DNA of 64,000 bases. It comes from Bacteroides ihuae. GTDB lineage: Bacteria; Bacteroidota; Bacteroidia; Bacteroidales; Bacteroidaceae. Of this stretch, positions 36,284 to 43,289 are shown in pieces (position 1 is the first letter of the stretch; each line of letters begins with the position of its first letter). The notes below the pieces were generated by a model. The model searched no databases. It saw only the letters and a program-made list of their open reading frames with translations, and was not told the DNA's origin. The stretch is taken from positions 682,001 to 746,000 of the forward strand of contig NZ_FNVX01000004.1 in assembly GCF_900104585.1 (NCBI RefSeq), given 5' to 3'. Both the position numbers and the translations under genes were made by a program.

Positions 36284-36349
36284 TTAGAAGATAGATTCTC
36301 CTTTGTCTATGCTAGTAGTTAAAGTATAAGATTCTTTGATTTCTTTAAT
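36284..36349 (-). pseudogene. 5' remnant of a paralogue of the orphan GHKL ATPase
   Basis: The minus-strand frame reads IKEIKESYTLTTSIDKGE then a stop after four more codons. The intact ATPase at 35635 begins MEHLIKRTYNLTSTDKGE, and the DNA (attctcctttgtct-tgctag) is nearly identical at 35581 and 36295. The expected ATG is ATT. The homology ends where MFS sequence begins, giving a clean junction. Confidence 0.7.
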
Positions 36350-36383
36350 GGTCTACTTTTGCCAGAAAAAAGTTATCGTTTTA

Positions 36384-36414
36384 TTGGTAGATAGTAGAAG
36401 TATAGTTATCTTTG
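36384..36414 (+). promoter_or_regulatory. Consensus promoter of hicAB
   Basis: TTG at 36384-36386, exactly 20 bp, then TATCTTTG at 36407-36414, 40 bp before hicA. Confidence 0.75.
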
Positions 36415-36453
36415 TACTAAGTTTAAGTCTATGATTTAAAGAAAAGAGGTAAC

Positions 36454-36648
36454 ATGCAAATGAAAGTCAAAGAGGTGATTGCTCTATTAGAGGAAAACGG
36501 ATGGGAATATAAGAGGACAAAAGGCGATCATCGAATTTATTATAAGCTTGGTGCAAGAAGGCCAATCCCAATACCAGGGAAATTAAATGATGAATTAAAA
36601 GATGGAACGTTGGGTTCTATTTTGAGGGAAGCGGGGCTAAAAGATTAA
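36454..36648 (+). CDS. hicA: HicA-type mRNA interferase toxin
   Basis: 64 residues, a double-stranded-RNA-binding-like fold. It has the typical layout: KVKEVIALLEENGWEYKRTKGDHRIYYKLG, with the catalytic His at residue 26 (GDHRIY where many have GSHxxF), then PIPGKLNDELKDGTLGSILREAGL. It cleaves mRNA during translation unless bound by HicB. The next ATG (36460) is an alternative start. The cognate antitoxin gene follows after 48 bp, and a consensus promoter lies upstream. Confidence 0.92.
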   Translation: MQMKVKEVIALLEENGWEYKRTKGDHRIYYKLGARRPIPIPGKLNDELKDGTLGSILREAGLKD

Positions 36649-36696
36649 CCCCCATCTAAAAAAAACAGGCATATATGGATATATACAAAAAAACTG

Positions 36697-37107
36697 ATGA
36701 AGATGAAAACAATTAAAGTGGTTATTGAGAGAGCCGATAAAAACTATTCAGCTTATTTAGATGGCATTGATGGAATTGTGACAACTGGTAAAACTGTAGA
36801 TGAAATTAAGAGTAACATGTACGAAGCCATCGATGCGTTGGTTGAAGAATGCACTGAATTAGGATGCAATGTACCAGAAGAATTGCAAGGAGATTTTGAA
36901 CTTGTATTTCAAATGGATGTAAAATCATTATTAGATTTTTATACCGGCATATTCTCTAAGGCAGGATTAGAACGTATTACAGGTATTAATCAAAAACAAT
37001 TATGGCATTATTCATCCGGAAACAGAAAACCCCGCCCGGAACAGGCTCTTAAGCTCGAATCAGCCCTCCATAAATTAGGCAAAGAGCTTTTGTCTATTAA
37101 TCTATAA
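36697..37107 (+). CDS. hicB: HicB-type antitoxin with C-terminal HTH
   Basis: 136 residues. The N-terminal partial RNase-H-like domain (IKVVIERADKNYSAYLDGIDGIVTTGKTVDEIKSNMYEAI) neutralises HicA; the C-terminal helix-turn-helix (LERITGINQKQLWHYSSGNRKPRPEQALKLESALHKLG) is XRE-like and should autoregulate the operon. The start could also be 36703. It is followed by a hairpin terminator. Confidence 0.92.
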   Translation: MKMKTIKVVIERADKNYSAYLDGIDGIVTTGKTVDEIKSNMYEAIDALVEECTELGCNVPEELQGDFELVFQMDVKSLLDFYTGIFSKAGLERITGINQKQLWHYSSGNRKPRPEQALKLESALHKLGKELLSINL

Positions 37108-37125
37108 TACTTTGTATAATTTAGG

Positions 37126-37161
37126 GAAAGCCTTTTAGATTTAATTCTCAAAGGCTTTCTT
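37126..37161 (+). terminator. Terminator after hicB
   Basis: GAAAGCCTTT (37126-37135) pairs with AAAGGCTTTC (37150-37159), followed by TT. It lies 18 bp after the hicB stop. Confidence 0.7.
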
Positions 37162-37212
37162 AGTTTCTATGTGGATGGTACGCCCACTCGTAAAATCATG
37201 TGGAATGACTTT

Positions 37213-37602
37213 CTAATAACTAATCTTTCTAACCTTCACCTCGCAAGCTTCTTCCGCCGCCCTATAAAGATCCAAAACATATTCGGAGAGTTCGCCATCC
37301 TGCACGTTGTTCGGCTCCAGCTTCAAAAAATCACTCTTCGGTATGTGCTCCACATTCGACAATCGATGATAAGTATCTGCATAGCGTGCGCTCACTCCAT
37401 CATAATTGCAATAGTACGCAAATAATTGATCCATTCTTGCCCAGGTCAAATTTTGACCGGTCTCTACCCTGTAAAGTGTTTGTGTTGACATTTTCATATC
37501 GGAGGCAACGTGCTCCTGAGTTAAATGCAAATCGGCTAATGCCACTTCTCTAATCTGCCTCAGAAAAAGGCCACTATGCACTAAAAACTTGTTATATACC
37601 AT
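37213..37602 (-). CDS. XRE-type helix-turn-helix regulator
   Basis: 129 residues. The helix-turn-helix is visible as LTQEHVASDMKMSTQTLYRVETGQNLTWARMDQLFAYY (about residues 31-70 from this start). The C-terminal part (DGELSEYVLDLYRAAEEACEVKVR) is helical and probably mediates dimerisation. The start at 37602 (MVYNKFLVH) was chosen because a -7 box lies 43 bp upstream at 37652-37645; an ATG at 37674 would place the promoter inside the gene. It is divergent from the SH3-fold gene across a region with two matched palindromes, so probably it controls both genes. Confidence 0.8.
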   Translation of the reverse strand: MVYNKFLVHSGLFLRQIREVALADLHLTQEHVASDMKMSTQTLYRVETGQNLTWARMDQLFAYYCNYDGVSARYADTYHRLSNVEHIPKSDFLKLEPNNVQDGELSEYVLDLYRAAEEACEVKVRKISY

Positions 37603-37644
37603 TCTAAGTTTAGTTGTTTTGACAAAAATATTTTTAACAGCTGG

Positions 37645-37652
37645 CAAAGATA
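37645..37652 (-). promoter_or_regulatory. -7 box of the XRE regulator gene
   Basis: CAAAGATA on the plus strand reads TATCTTTG on the minus strand. The -33 position (about 37673-37675) abuts palindrome 1. Confidence 0.6.
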
Positions 37653-37673
37653 AAAAAGAAATACATGCGCGCA

Positions 37674-37689
37674 CCCTACACGCGTGTCG
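37674..37689. promoter_or_regulatory. Operator candidate, palindrome 1
   Basis: Core ACACGCGTGT (37678-37687) within CCCTACACGCGTGTCG. Its centre is 30.5 bp from the 5' end of the minus-strand -7 box. Confidence 0.65.
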
Positions 37690-37724
37690 TAAAATGAGGG
37701 TTTGCCACCATAAACGATCATTTT

Positions 37725-37740
37725 CCTACACGCGTGTAGG
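37725..37740. promoter_or_regulatory. Operator candidate, palindrome 2 (perfect 16 bp)
   Basis: CCTACACGCGTGTAGG, a perfect palindrome. Its centre is 30.5 bp from the 5' end of the plus-strand -7 box and exactly 50 bp from the centre of palindrome 1. Confidence 0.7.
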
Positions 37741-37762
37741 GCGGAAGATAAAATATTGTTCA

Positions 37763-37770
37763 TAGATTTG
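37763..37770 (+). promoter_or_regulatory. -7 box of the SH3-fold protein gene
   Basis: TAGATTTG fits TAnnTTTG, 28 bp before the start at 37799. The -33 position touches palindrome 2. Confidence 0.6.
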
Positions 37771-37798
37771 CAGCATAATTAAACAACAGAATAACATC

Positions 37799-38119
37799 AT
37801 GAGAAAAGGAGAAGATTTTCATTATCAGCAAGTTATGTTTCGTGCGGCATGCATCCGAAAAGAGAAAATGGTCACAATGGAAGAGGCTATTCAACTGGCC
37901 GAAAAGATAGAAGTTCTCTTTACTTGCATGCTTAGTGGCGAGGCTGAATTTTCGTATATGCGGCAAGATGGAGGGGTGGAAGAAACAAGAGGTACATTGA
38001 CAAACTACCAGAAAGTTTTCAAACGTCCGTGCGTTTCTTATCCGGAAAATGTGTTTATGCTCTACTATGATTTAAAGGCTGAACGATGGCGCACTTTTCA
38101 TGTGGCTTTCTTGCTATAA
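37799..38119 (+). CDS. SH3-fold (DUF2693/WYL_2-like) small protein
   Basis: 106 residues, cytosolic. The C-terminal half has the family pattern FSYMRQDGGVEETRGTLTN ... NVFMLYYDLKAERWRTFHVAFLL, that is a GTL strand followed by YYD-x5-WRTF. Such proteins are common in Bacteroidota phages and mobile elements. The N-terminal part (TMEEAIQLAEKIEVLFTCML) is helical. It is divergent from the XRE regulator and upstream of a dispersed repeat and the DUF4373 gene. Function unknown. Confidence 0.65.
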   Translation: MRKGEDFHYQQVMFRAACIRKEKMVTMEEAIQLAEKIEVLFTCMLSGEAEFSYMRQDGGVEETRGTLTNYQKVFKRPCVSYPENVFMLYYDLKAERWRTFHVAFLL

Positions 38120-38249
38120 TGTAAAGATAAACAACCATGAGCTACAGGCCTTCTGAGAGGGGTTTGGTGAATTAACTAGTTCACCACGCTGAACTAACTA
38201 GATCAGCACGCTGAGTTAACTACTTCACCACGCTGAACTTATATGATCG
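38115..38249. repeat. Dispersed repeat, copy B
   Basis: Same architecture as 6875-7010: aatgtaaagat, ACAGGCCTTCTGAGAGGG, TTTGGT, then three units such as TAACTAGTTCACCACGCTGA and AACTAACTAGATCAGCACGC, ending TATATGATC. It begins at the stop codon of the SH3-fold gene and ends 43 bp before the DUF4373 gene. Confidence 0.85.
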
Positions 38250-38292
38250 TTTTTAAAACACCTATTTGTAAACAATAAATAACAATATCATC

Positions 38293-39204
38293 ATGGCAAG
38301 ACCCGAAAAAAGAGGGTTAGAATACTTTCCCTTAGACGTGGACTTTATGCGAGATATCAAAGTGCGACGCATCAATCGCAAGCATGGGGCTCTCGGAGTA
38401 ATCGTCATCATCGAACTGTACAGCAGAATTTATCACAAAAATGGCTACTATCTGAGGTGGGACGAGGATACTTGTTTCGATATCTTCGAGGAATTGAACA
38501 ATGAAAACCCTGAACAGATACAAGCGATTGTAGATTCTTGCTTGCAGGTGGGACTTTTTCATGCCGAACTCTACGAGACTCAACATGTACTCACCTCCAA
38601 CGGAGTGCAACGTCGCTACAAAGCTTGCTGCGCTCGCAGAGGTCTCGTACGAATAGCTCCGGAGTTCAACCTCATCGAATGTCCTCAGGAGGAAGAAGTC
38701 CCTACAGCAAGCACTTCTACAGAGGTGGAAGCAGTGGAAATGCCAGAGTTATTTCCTACAGAAATGGAGTTAATGCATACAGAAACTGAGTTAATGTATA
38801 CAGAAACCGAGTTATTGTGTACAGAAACACCACAAACAAAACAAAACAAAACAAAAGCAAACAAAACAGAAATAAACCTCCCCCATACCCCCTCCCAAAA
38901 CGGAGGGGGCAACGAGAAAATGACGCTTGAGCGGTTGAAAGATTATTTTGCTCCTCCCGACTATGCCTTGGACAAGAAAACGCACAACTACGACGGCCTG
39001 CTGGAGCGGCTTTACGCCATCGGGGTGTGCTGTCGCGTCGAGGTAGAAGCCATTCTCCGGCTCTCCCGCTATGGCGAGATAGGGCATCCGGTGTGGGGCA
39101 TCATCGTGCATGGTAAGTGGGCAGGCGAAAAGAAGCCCATCACCGCTCCGGCCAAATACATCATCAAAGTGCTACTCAACTTCCAAAAATCGACCAACTC
39201 ATGA
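38293..39204 (+). CDS. DUF4373 (Lin1244/Lin1753-type) replication-initiation-like protein
   Basis: 303 residues. The N-terminal domain (FPLDVDFMRDIKVRRINRKHGALGVIVIIELYSRIYHKNGYYLRWDED) is the DUF4373 winged-helix-like domain found in phage and mobile-element replication proteins. A linker carries three 7-residue repeats (TEMELMH, TETELMY, TETELLC) and a Lys/Asn/Thr-rich tract. The C-terminal region (MTLERLKDYFAPPDYALDKKTHNYDGLLERLYAIGV) is a second conserved block. It overlaps the DUF4248 gene by 4 bp. No replication origin is recognised nearby. Role on the chromosome unknown. Confidence 0.82.
   Translation: MARPEKRGLEYFPLDVDFMRDIKVRRINRKHGALGVIVIIELYSRIYHKNGYYLRWDEDTCFDIFEELNNENPEQIQAIVDSCLQVGLFHAELYETQHVLTSNGVQRRYKACCARRGLVRIAPEFNLIECPQEEEVPTASTSTEVEAVEMPELFPTEMELMHTETELMYTETELLCTETPQTKQNKTKANKTEINLPHTPSQNGGGNEKMTLERLKDYFAPPDYALDKKTHNYDGLLERLYAIGVCCRVEVEAILRLSRYGEIGHPVWGIIVHGKWAGEKKPITAPAKYIIKVLLNFQKSTNS
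38758..38828 (+). repeat. 21-bp in-frame tandem repeat in the DUF4373 gene
   Basis: Three full units (acagaaatggagttaatgca and variants, each 21 bp) plus an 8-bp partial, encoding (TETELMx)3. An A/C-rich low-complexity tract (caaaacaaaac) follows. Confidence 0.85.
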
Positions 39205-39431
39205 GCACAGATACACCCCTGCCCCACTACGGGGCCATGACCAGAGACGAGTTGGCGGAGCTTTACTTGCCACATGTGCAGATTGCTACTGCCCGCCGCA
39301 CGCTCCATCGTTGGATTGCCCGCAATGTTGCTTTGCAAGAGGCACTTGCTGCCACGGGTTACAGCATACGGTCGCCACTACTCACCCCGGCACAGGTGGA
39401 ACTGATGTTGAAGCATCTTGGGTTGCCTTGA
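39201..39431 (+). CDS. DUF4248 small protein
   Basis: 76 residues. It matches the family pattern: HYGAMTRDELAELYLP ... TARRTLHRWIARN ... LAATGYSIRSPLLTPAQVELMLKHLGLP, a helical, probably DNA-binding fold. The start at 39201 overlaps the stop of the DUF4373 gene (ATGA); a longer frame from 39117 lies inside that gene. In Bacteroides this family usually neighbours HU-like and smalltalk genes, which here lie 6.9 kb further on. Confidence 0.85.
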   Translation: MSTDTPLPHYGAMTRDELAELYLPHVQIATARRTLHRWIARNVALQEALAATGYSIRSPLLTPAQVELMLKHLGLP

Positions 39432-39453
39432 TGGGGTAAGGAAGGAAGATCGG

Positions 39454-40392
39454 CTATTTGGCAGCAGCCCATTCTATGGGAACATTTCTGAATTCAATGG
39501 AACAGCTTCCGCCGCTGTGATTAACCTTGACATTTACCAAATCAAGGTATTTCAAATTGGCATCAACATCCCCGTACTCCAACGCAAGCTTAACCGGAAT
39601 ATCACGAGGCAAATCGGCGGCTTCCGAACCACTCGTGCCTTTACAAGTATTGCCGGAGCTATCATACGCTTTATCCGGATAAAAGTTTAAGTGATCAGTG
39701 TTATTGCTATTCTTGACAGTAAAAACCAATGACACTGAGCGAGATCCGGGATCTCCGACACAACTAACAAAGTTCACCGAGACTCCAAGTTTTAAGGGAC
39801 AGAACACCTTAGTTGCGGCAGGAGTAGCACTTTCAACCTGTGCCGAAGCAGGTTGCACATCCCATTGTATGGGGATATTGTGAAATTCAATAGACTCACT
39901 CCCACCATTTACATTGGCTCTTACTTTTATTAATTCTAATTGCGTCAATGCCACATTTACATTTTTATATTCCAAAGTCGCTTTTATGGGTATCCCTCGA
40001 GGCAAATCGATGGCCTTTGAATCATACCCGCCCTCAAAAGCATTTCCCGACTTATCGTATGCTTTATCCGGGCTCATATTTATGAAATTCAGATTATTAT
40101 TGTTTTTAACGGTGAAAATCAATTCGATTAAACCTGTATTGGACTCACCATAGCATCCTACCAACTGCGCAGAGATAGCTTTTAGCAAAGTAGGCACAAC
40201 AACAAACGGTTCATCAGTCATATTAATGCCGGTGGTAGCTTCACCCAATTTACCCAGAAAAGAGCCAAACTTCGATTTTTTCTTTTTATCGGGTTGCTTC
40301 TGTTCTACCGGATTATCTTGCGCTTTTAGAGAAAAGAAATTGCCATTAACAAGCAACATTGCCATAAAGCAAATTAATAAGAATTTTTTCAT
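39454..40392 (-). CDS. Secreted protein with two tandem homologous domains
   Basis: 312 residues. The signal peptide ends near SLKA/QDNP, followed by a Lys-rich stretch (PDKKKKSKFGSFLGKLG). Residues about 66-178 and 196-309 are repeats of one another: FTVKNNNN/FTVKNSNN, PDKAYDKSGN/PDKAYDSSGN, IDLPRGIPIK/ADLPRDIPVK, IEFHNIPIQW/IEFRNVPIEW. Each has one equivalent Cys (VGCYG, VSCVG). The pattern suggests a beta-sandwich. I do not recognise the family. It follows a lipoprotein gene 30 bp upstream on the same strand, probably co-transcribed. Confidence 0.75.
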   Translation of the reverse strand: MKKFLLICFMAMLLVNGNFFSLKAQDNPVEQKQPDKKKKSKFGSFLGKLGEATTGINMTDEPFVVVPTLLKAISAQLVGCYGESNTGLIELIFTVKNNNNLNFINMSPDKAYDKSGNAFEGGYDSKAIDLPRGIPIKATLEYKNVNVALTQLELIKVRANVNGGSESIEFHNIPIQWDVQPASAQVESATPAATKVFCPLKLGVSVNFVSCVGDPGSRSVSLVFTVKNSNNTDHLNFYPDKAYDSSGNTCKGTSGSEAADLPRDIPVKLALEYGDVDANLKYLDLVNVKVNHSGGSCSIEFRNVPIEWAAAK

Positions 40393-40422
40393 AATATAAT
40401 TTATTTAATTGAATCAATTTCA

Positions 40423-41031
40423 CTATTTGGCATCATACTCTTCCTGGGTGATTTCTACGAGTTTGGCGAAGTTCTCCATTCCGGCTACAGTCTTGAGGAT
40501 TTTCCATGTACCAATAGCCTCGCATTTAACACCTGCCGTGAGAGGTATTCTGGCAGTCATTGCCACCGCTTTCGAGTTTTGAATATCTGCTCCTTCCCCA
40601 TCTACAGCTTTGAAATAAAAGAACAGGTGCCTTTCCTTAATATCCTTCTTTATATCCAGATTAAAGACTAAGTTCAAACCATAAGTATTGATGTCTTTTA
40701 CTTTAACAGATTCTACAGCAAATGCTTGATCTTTTAGTCCTTCAAAAGGAATCGATTTGTCTGTTAAGTCATTCGTCTTAGCAAACTCTTTAATCTCTTC
40801 TTCATATTTTTCATGCAGTATCAGGTTCTCTTTGTCAAGTTTGAATGTTTCTTGCATATCAGTGCATTTCTTAATCGCCTCTTCCTTATCAGCAATTTCA
40901 TTCTGATACTTCTTAGCCAATGAAGGCAGTTCACCCAAATATTCATTATTAGTAAAATGACCACCGCAACTCTGAAGAAGTACAACGATAGTAAAAATAA
41001 CCAAGGATAGTAAAGTAATTGTTTTTTTCAT
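40423..41031 (-). CDS. Unknown lipoprotein with coiled-coil segment
   Basis: 202 residues. A lipoprotein signal ends VLLQSC, followed by GGHFTNN. A charged helical stretch (KKYQNEIADKEEAIKKCTDMQETFKLDKENLILHEKYEEEIKEF) is likely coiled coil. The C-terminal beta-rich domain (GLNLVFNLDIKKDIKERHLFFYFKAVDGEGADIQNSKAVAMTARI) has a fold hint of the domain in the neighbouring secreted protein. A -7-like TAGCTTTG lies on the minus strand at 41065-41058. Divergent from the AraC-type regulator, which may control it. Function unknown. Confidence 0.7.
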   Translation of the reverse strand: MKKTITLLSLVIFTIVVLLQSCGGHFTNNEYLGELPSLAKKYQNEIADKEEAIKKCTDMQETFKLDKENLILHEKYEEEIKEFAKTNDLTDKSIPFEGLKDQAFAVESVKVKDINTYGLNLVFNLDIKKDIKERHLFFYFKAVDGEGADIQNSKAVAMTARIPLTAGVKCEAIGTWKILKTVAGMENFAKLVEITQEEYDAK

Positions 41032-41240
41032 AGCATATCATTTTTTTAATTATGCTACAAAGCTAATCATGAAAAGCTCTTTTTATCTAACAAATTAGAG
41101 CGAATATGTCTCAATTGATCAATTGATACATATTCGTTTTCCGTAGAAAAGGAACAATTATTTAAACTATTTTGCTAATTTTGCCCTATAACGAGATTTT
41201 TACGATCTCTTTTTTGCTTAACCACCTTTTATCTCTAACT

Positions 41241-42731
41241 ATGCGTACTCTAAAAACGGCTATATTGGTCGCCTTACTACTTATCGTGATCATTAATAAG
41301 TGTGATGCGATAAATCAGAAGCATACGCATCTTACCGATATCAACACACCTATTTTAACTCTGCAAAAGGAACTGGAGACAGCTAGAAGAACAAAAAAGT
41401 GGGACAATCATCTGAAATACACGATGAAGCTAATAAAGTATTATCGTGATCAATCAGATTATGTAAACGCTCACAAGATCTATACAACTTCGGCAAACTT
41501 ATACAAAAAGATATCACAGACAGAGAATGAAAAGATATTATATGACTGGGCATTTGAGATTTATGAACCCATAGGAGACAGTCTGCGTGCTCTCAGAGAT
41601 ATAAGAAGAGCAATTCTTTTATCAAAGAACAGCAAAGACGATGCGTGGCTGGCGGAGCATTATAATAACATGGGGCGGTTTTATATGATGTACAAAAAGT
41701 ATAAGGCAGCGCTCGTTTATTTAGACAGTTCCTTAGTGCTCAATTCAACGTTGAGAAATATCAACCGCATGGGCATCAATGAGTTGAATAAAGGAGATTG
41801 CTACGTACAACTTAAAGAATACAATCAATCAAAAAAGAATTTCAATAGGGCGATTACTCATTTTACAACGACCTCTTTTTTCATCGGACTGGGTTTTACA
41901 TACAGCAGTTTATTAGAGGTTTTCACTAACCAAAGAGAGAAAGCAGAAGCAAAAAGATGCGCCATAAAAGCAATGTATTGGGCCGATAAAGCTAAATATC
42001 ATTGTGTCTTTGAGCAATTATACCCTGCACTATCGGCCTATTACACCCTTGTGCAGAAGCCTGATAGCAGTTCGTACTATCAAAAGGAACACACGGACTT
42101 AATGGATAGCATCTACAATATCAGAACGGTGAAGCAGATCACCCGGCAAGAGATGAAGGCGAAAGAAGAGGAGCTGAATTTCTGGATTAATAAAAATACA
42201 ACGGCTGAAAAAAGGATGATAGAGAGCCAGAATTCGGGCAGAGACGCTCTCTATTGGTTCACAACACTTGCGACAGCTCTCGCATTCATCTTCTTTCTTC
42301 TTCTCATAAAAAGGAACGCTCGAAAGAAAAAGGACGAAGCAGTGGAAGATAAAACGGAGGAAAGCCCTCCCAAAGATCTTGTGCCGGAAGAACAGGATAT
42401 TAGTCTGGCAGAAGCACTCAGAGCGTTGATGCAAACGGAGAAACTGTTTTTGAATGAGAAGTTCTCTCTCAACGATGCTGCCAACAAGCTGAACACCAAT
42501 AAGACCTATCTTTCAAAAGCGATTAACTCTGTGCACAAGAAGCGTTTCTCAACGCTGATCAACGAGTATCGGATAGAGGAATCAATGAAACTCCTGTCCG
42601 CAGAAGAATTTAACTACCTAAGCATAGAGGGCATTGCCTCTGCCGTTGGCTTTTCTTCAAAGTCAAGCTTTAATCGTACTTTTAAAGATTATGTCGGGGT
42701 CACTCCAAGCGAATTTAAGATGAGTAAATAG
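41241..42731 (+). CDS. Membrane-bound TPR-AraC hybrid transcriptional regulator
   Basis: 496 residues. An N-terminal signal or anchor (TAILVALLLIVIIN), then TPR-like helical repeats in the periplasm (DDAWLAEHYNNMGRFYMMYKKYKAALVYLDSSL and neighbours, about 40-330), one membrane helix (WFTTLATALAFIFFLLLIK) and a cytosolic AraC/XylS double HTH (FSLNDAANKLNTNKTYLSKAIN ... LSIEGIASAVGFSSKSSFNRTFKDYVGVTPSEFK). The start at 41241 yields the anchor; an ATG at 41172 adds 23 residues. The architecture allows an external signal to reach DNA without a kinase. Confidence 0.88.
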   Translation: MRTLKTAILVALLLIVIINKCDAINQKHTHLTDINTPILTLQKELETARRTKKWDNHLKYTMKLIKYYRDQSDYVNAHKIYTTSANLYKKISQTENEKILYDWAFEIYEPIGDSLRALRDIRRAILLSKNSKDDAWLAEHYNNMGRFYMMYKKYKAALVYLDSSLVLNSTLRNINRMGINELNKGDCYVQLKEYNQSKKNFNRAITHFTTTSFFIGLGFTYSSLLEVFTNQREKAEAKRCAIKAMYWADKAKYHCVFEQLYPALSAYYTLVQKPDSSSYYQKEHTDLMDSIYNIRTVKQITRQEMKAKEEELNFWINKNTTAEKRMIESQNSGRDALYWFTTLATALAFIFFLLLIKRNARKKKDEAVEDKTEESPPKDLVPEEQDISLAEALRALMQTEKLFLNEKFSLNDAANKLNTNKTYLSKAINSVHKKRFSTLINEYRIEESMKLLSAEEFNYLSIEGIASAVGFSSKSSFNRTFKDYVGVTPSEFKMSK

Positions 42732-42799
42732 GCTGTGATCTCAGCGCTATATATTACATCAAGACAGCCACATGTCAGCTCAAAAGAATCTTTTCTGTG

Positions 42800-42875
42800 T
42801 TTGGAACACGAAGATTTTATTTATTATCTTCATATCCTAAACTATTGAAATAAGATAGTTGGAGGATAAAAAAAG
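42800..42875 (+). repeat. Direct repeat R1 of a flanking pair (about 76 bp)
   Basis: TTTGGAAyACGAAGATTTTA is shared with 44561, and the match continues through ATTGAAAyAAGATAG and GGArrATAAAA with about 80 percent identity by eye and one 1-bp gap. Similarity ends abruptly on both sides. Confidence 0.85.
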
Positions 42876-42885
42876 ATGTTTTCTA

Positions 42886-42916
42886 TTGGCGCAATATAAC
42901 TAATTAGTTATATTTG
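42886..42916 (+). promoter_or_regulatory. Consensus promoter of the HigBA-type operon
   Basis: TTG at 42886-42888, exactly 20 bp, TATATTTG at 42909-42916. The start codon at 42921 is only 4 bp further, so the transcript is nearly or wholly leaderless. Confidence 0.78.
42893..42914. promoter_or_regulatory. 22-bp perfect palindrome overlapping the -7 box
   Basis: The inner 18 bp are TATAACTAATTAGTTATA (42895-42912); it extends two more pairs each side. It covers most of the -7 box, the expected autorepressor operator of a toxin-antitoxin pair. Confidence 0.75.
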
Positions 42917-42920
42917 CGGC

Positions 42921-43289
42921 ATGGAATTAGCAACAGAAGGCAAAACCACCGATATAAGAACCATCTTCAAGACAAAAGAGTTTGAAAAGTTCTATGACGA
43001 CTTGAATGATAAAGTTAAGAATAAGTTTGAGTATACGTTTGAGCTAGTACAAACCGTTTATGCTTTACCTACAAAATACGTAAAACATTTAGAGGGAACA
43101 GAATTATACGAAATGCGTATATCAGTTGGTTCTAATGAATATAGAACAGTACTGTTTGCAATTGATAACAGCAACGTCATACAATCAACAAAAATAATCT
43201 TGCTCAATGGCTTCTTGAAAAAATCCACTAAAGATTATGACAAGCAAATAGACAGAGCAATACAAATCTTAAAAAGTTTAGCATTATGA
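42921..43289 (+). CDS. RelE/HigB-type toxin
   Basis: 122 residues. Resembles the phage-derived Gp49-like HigB group: FKTKEFEKFYDDLNDKVKNKFEYTFELV, then VKHLEGTELYEMRISVGSNEYRTVLFAID and IILLNGFLKKSTKDYDKQIDRA. Such toxins cleave mRNA on the ribosome. The only usable start lies 4 bp after the -7 box, so translation is probably leaderless. It overlaps the antitoxin gene by 4 bp. Confidence 0.9.
   Translation: MELATEGKTTDIRTIFKTKEFEKFYDDLNDKVKNKFEYTFELVQTVYALPTKYVKHLEGTELYEMRISVGSNEYRTVLFAIDNSNVIQSTKIILLNGFLKKSTKDYDKQIDRAIQILKSLAL

Noticed and set aside
38685..39111. Minus-strand frames over the DUF4373 linker
   Set aside because: Antisense translation of the repeat and the A/C-rich tract produces low-complexity Cys/Phe/Val-rich protein; not credible.
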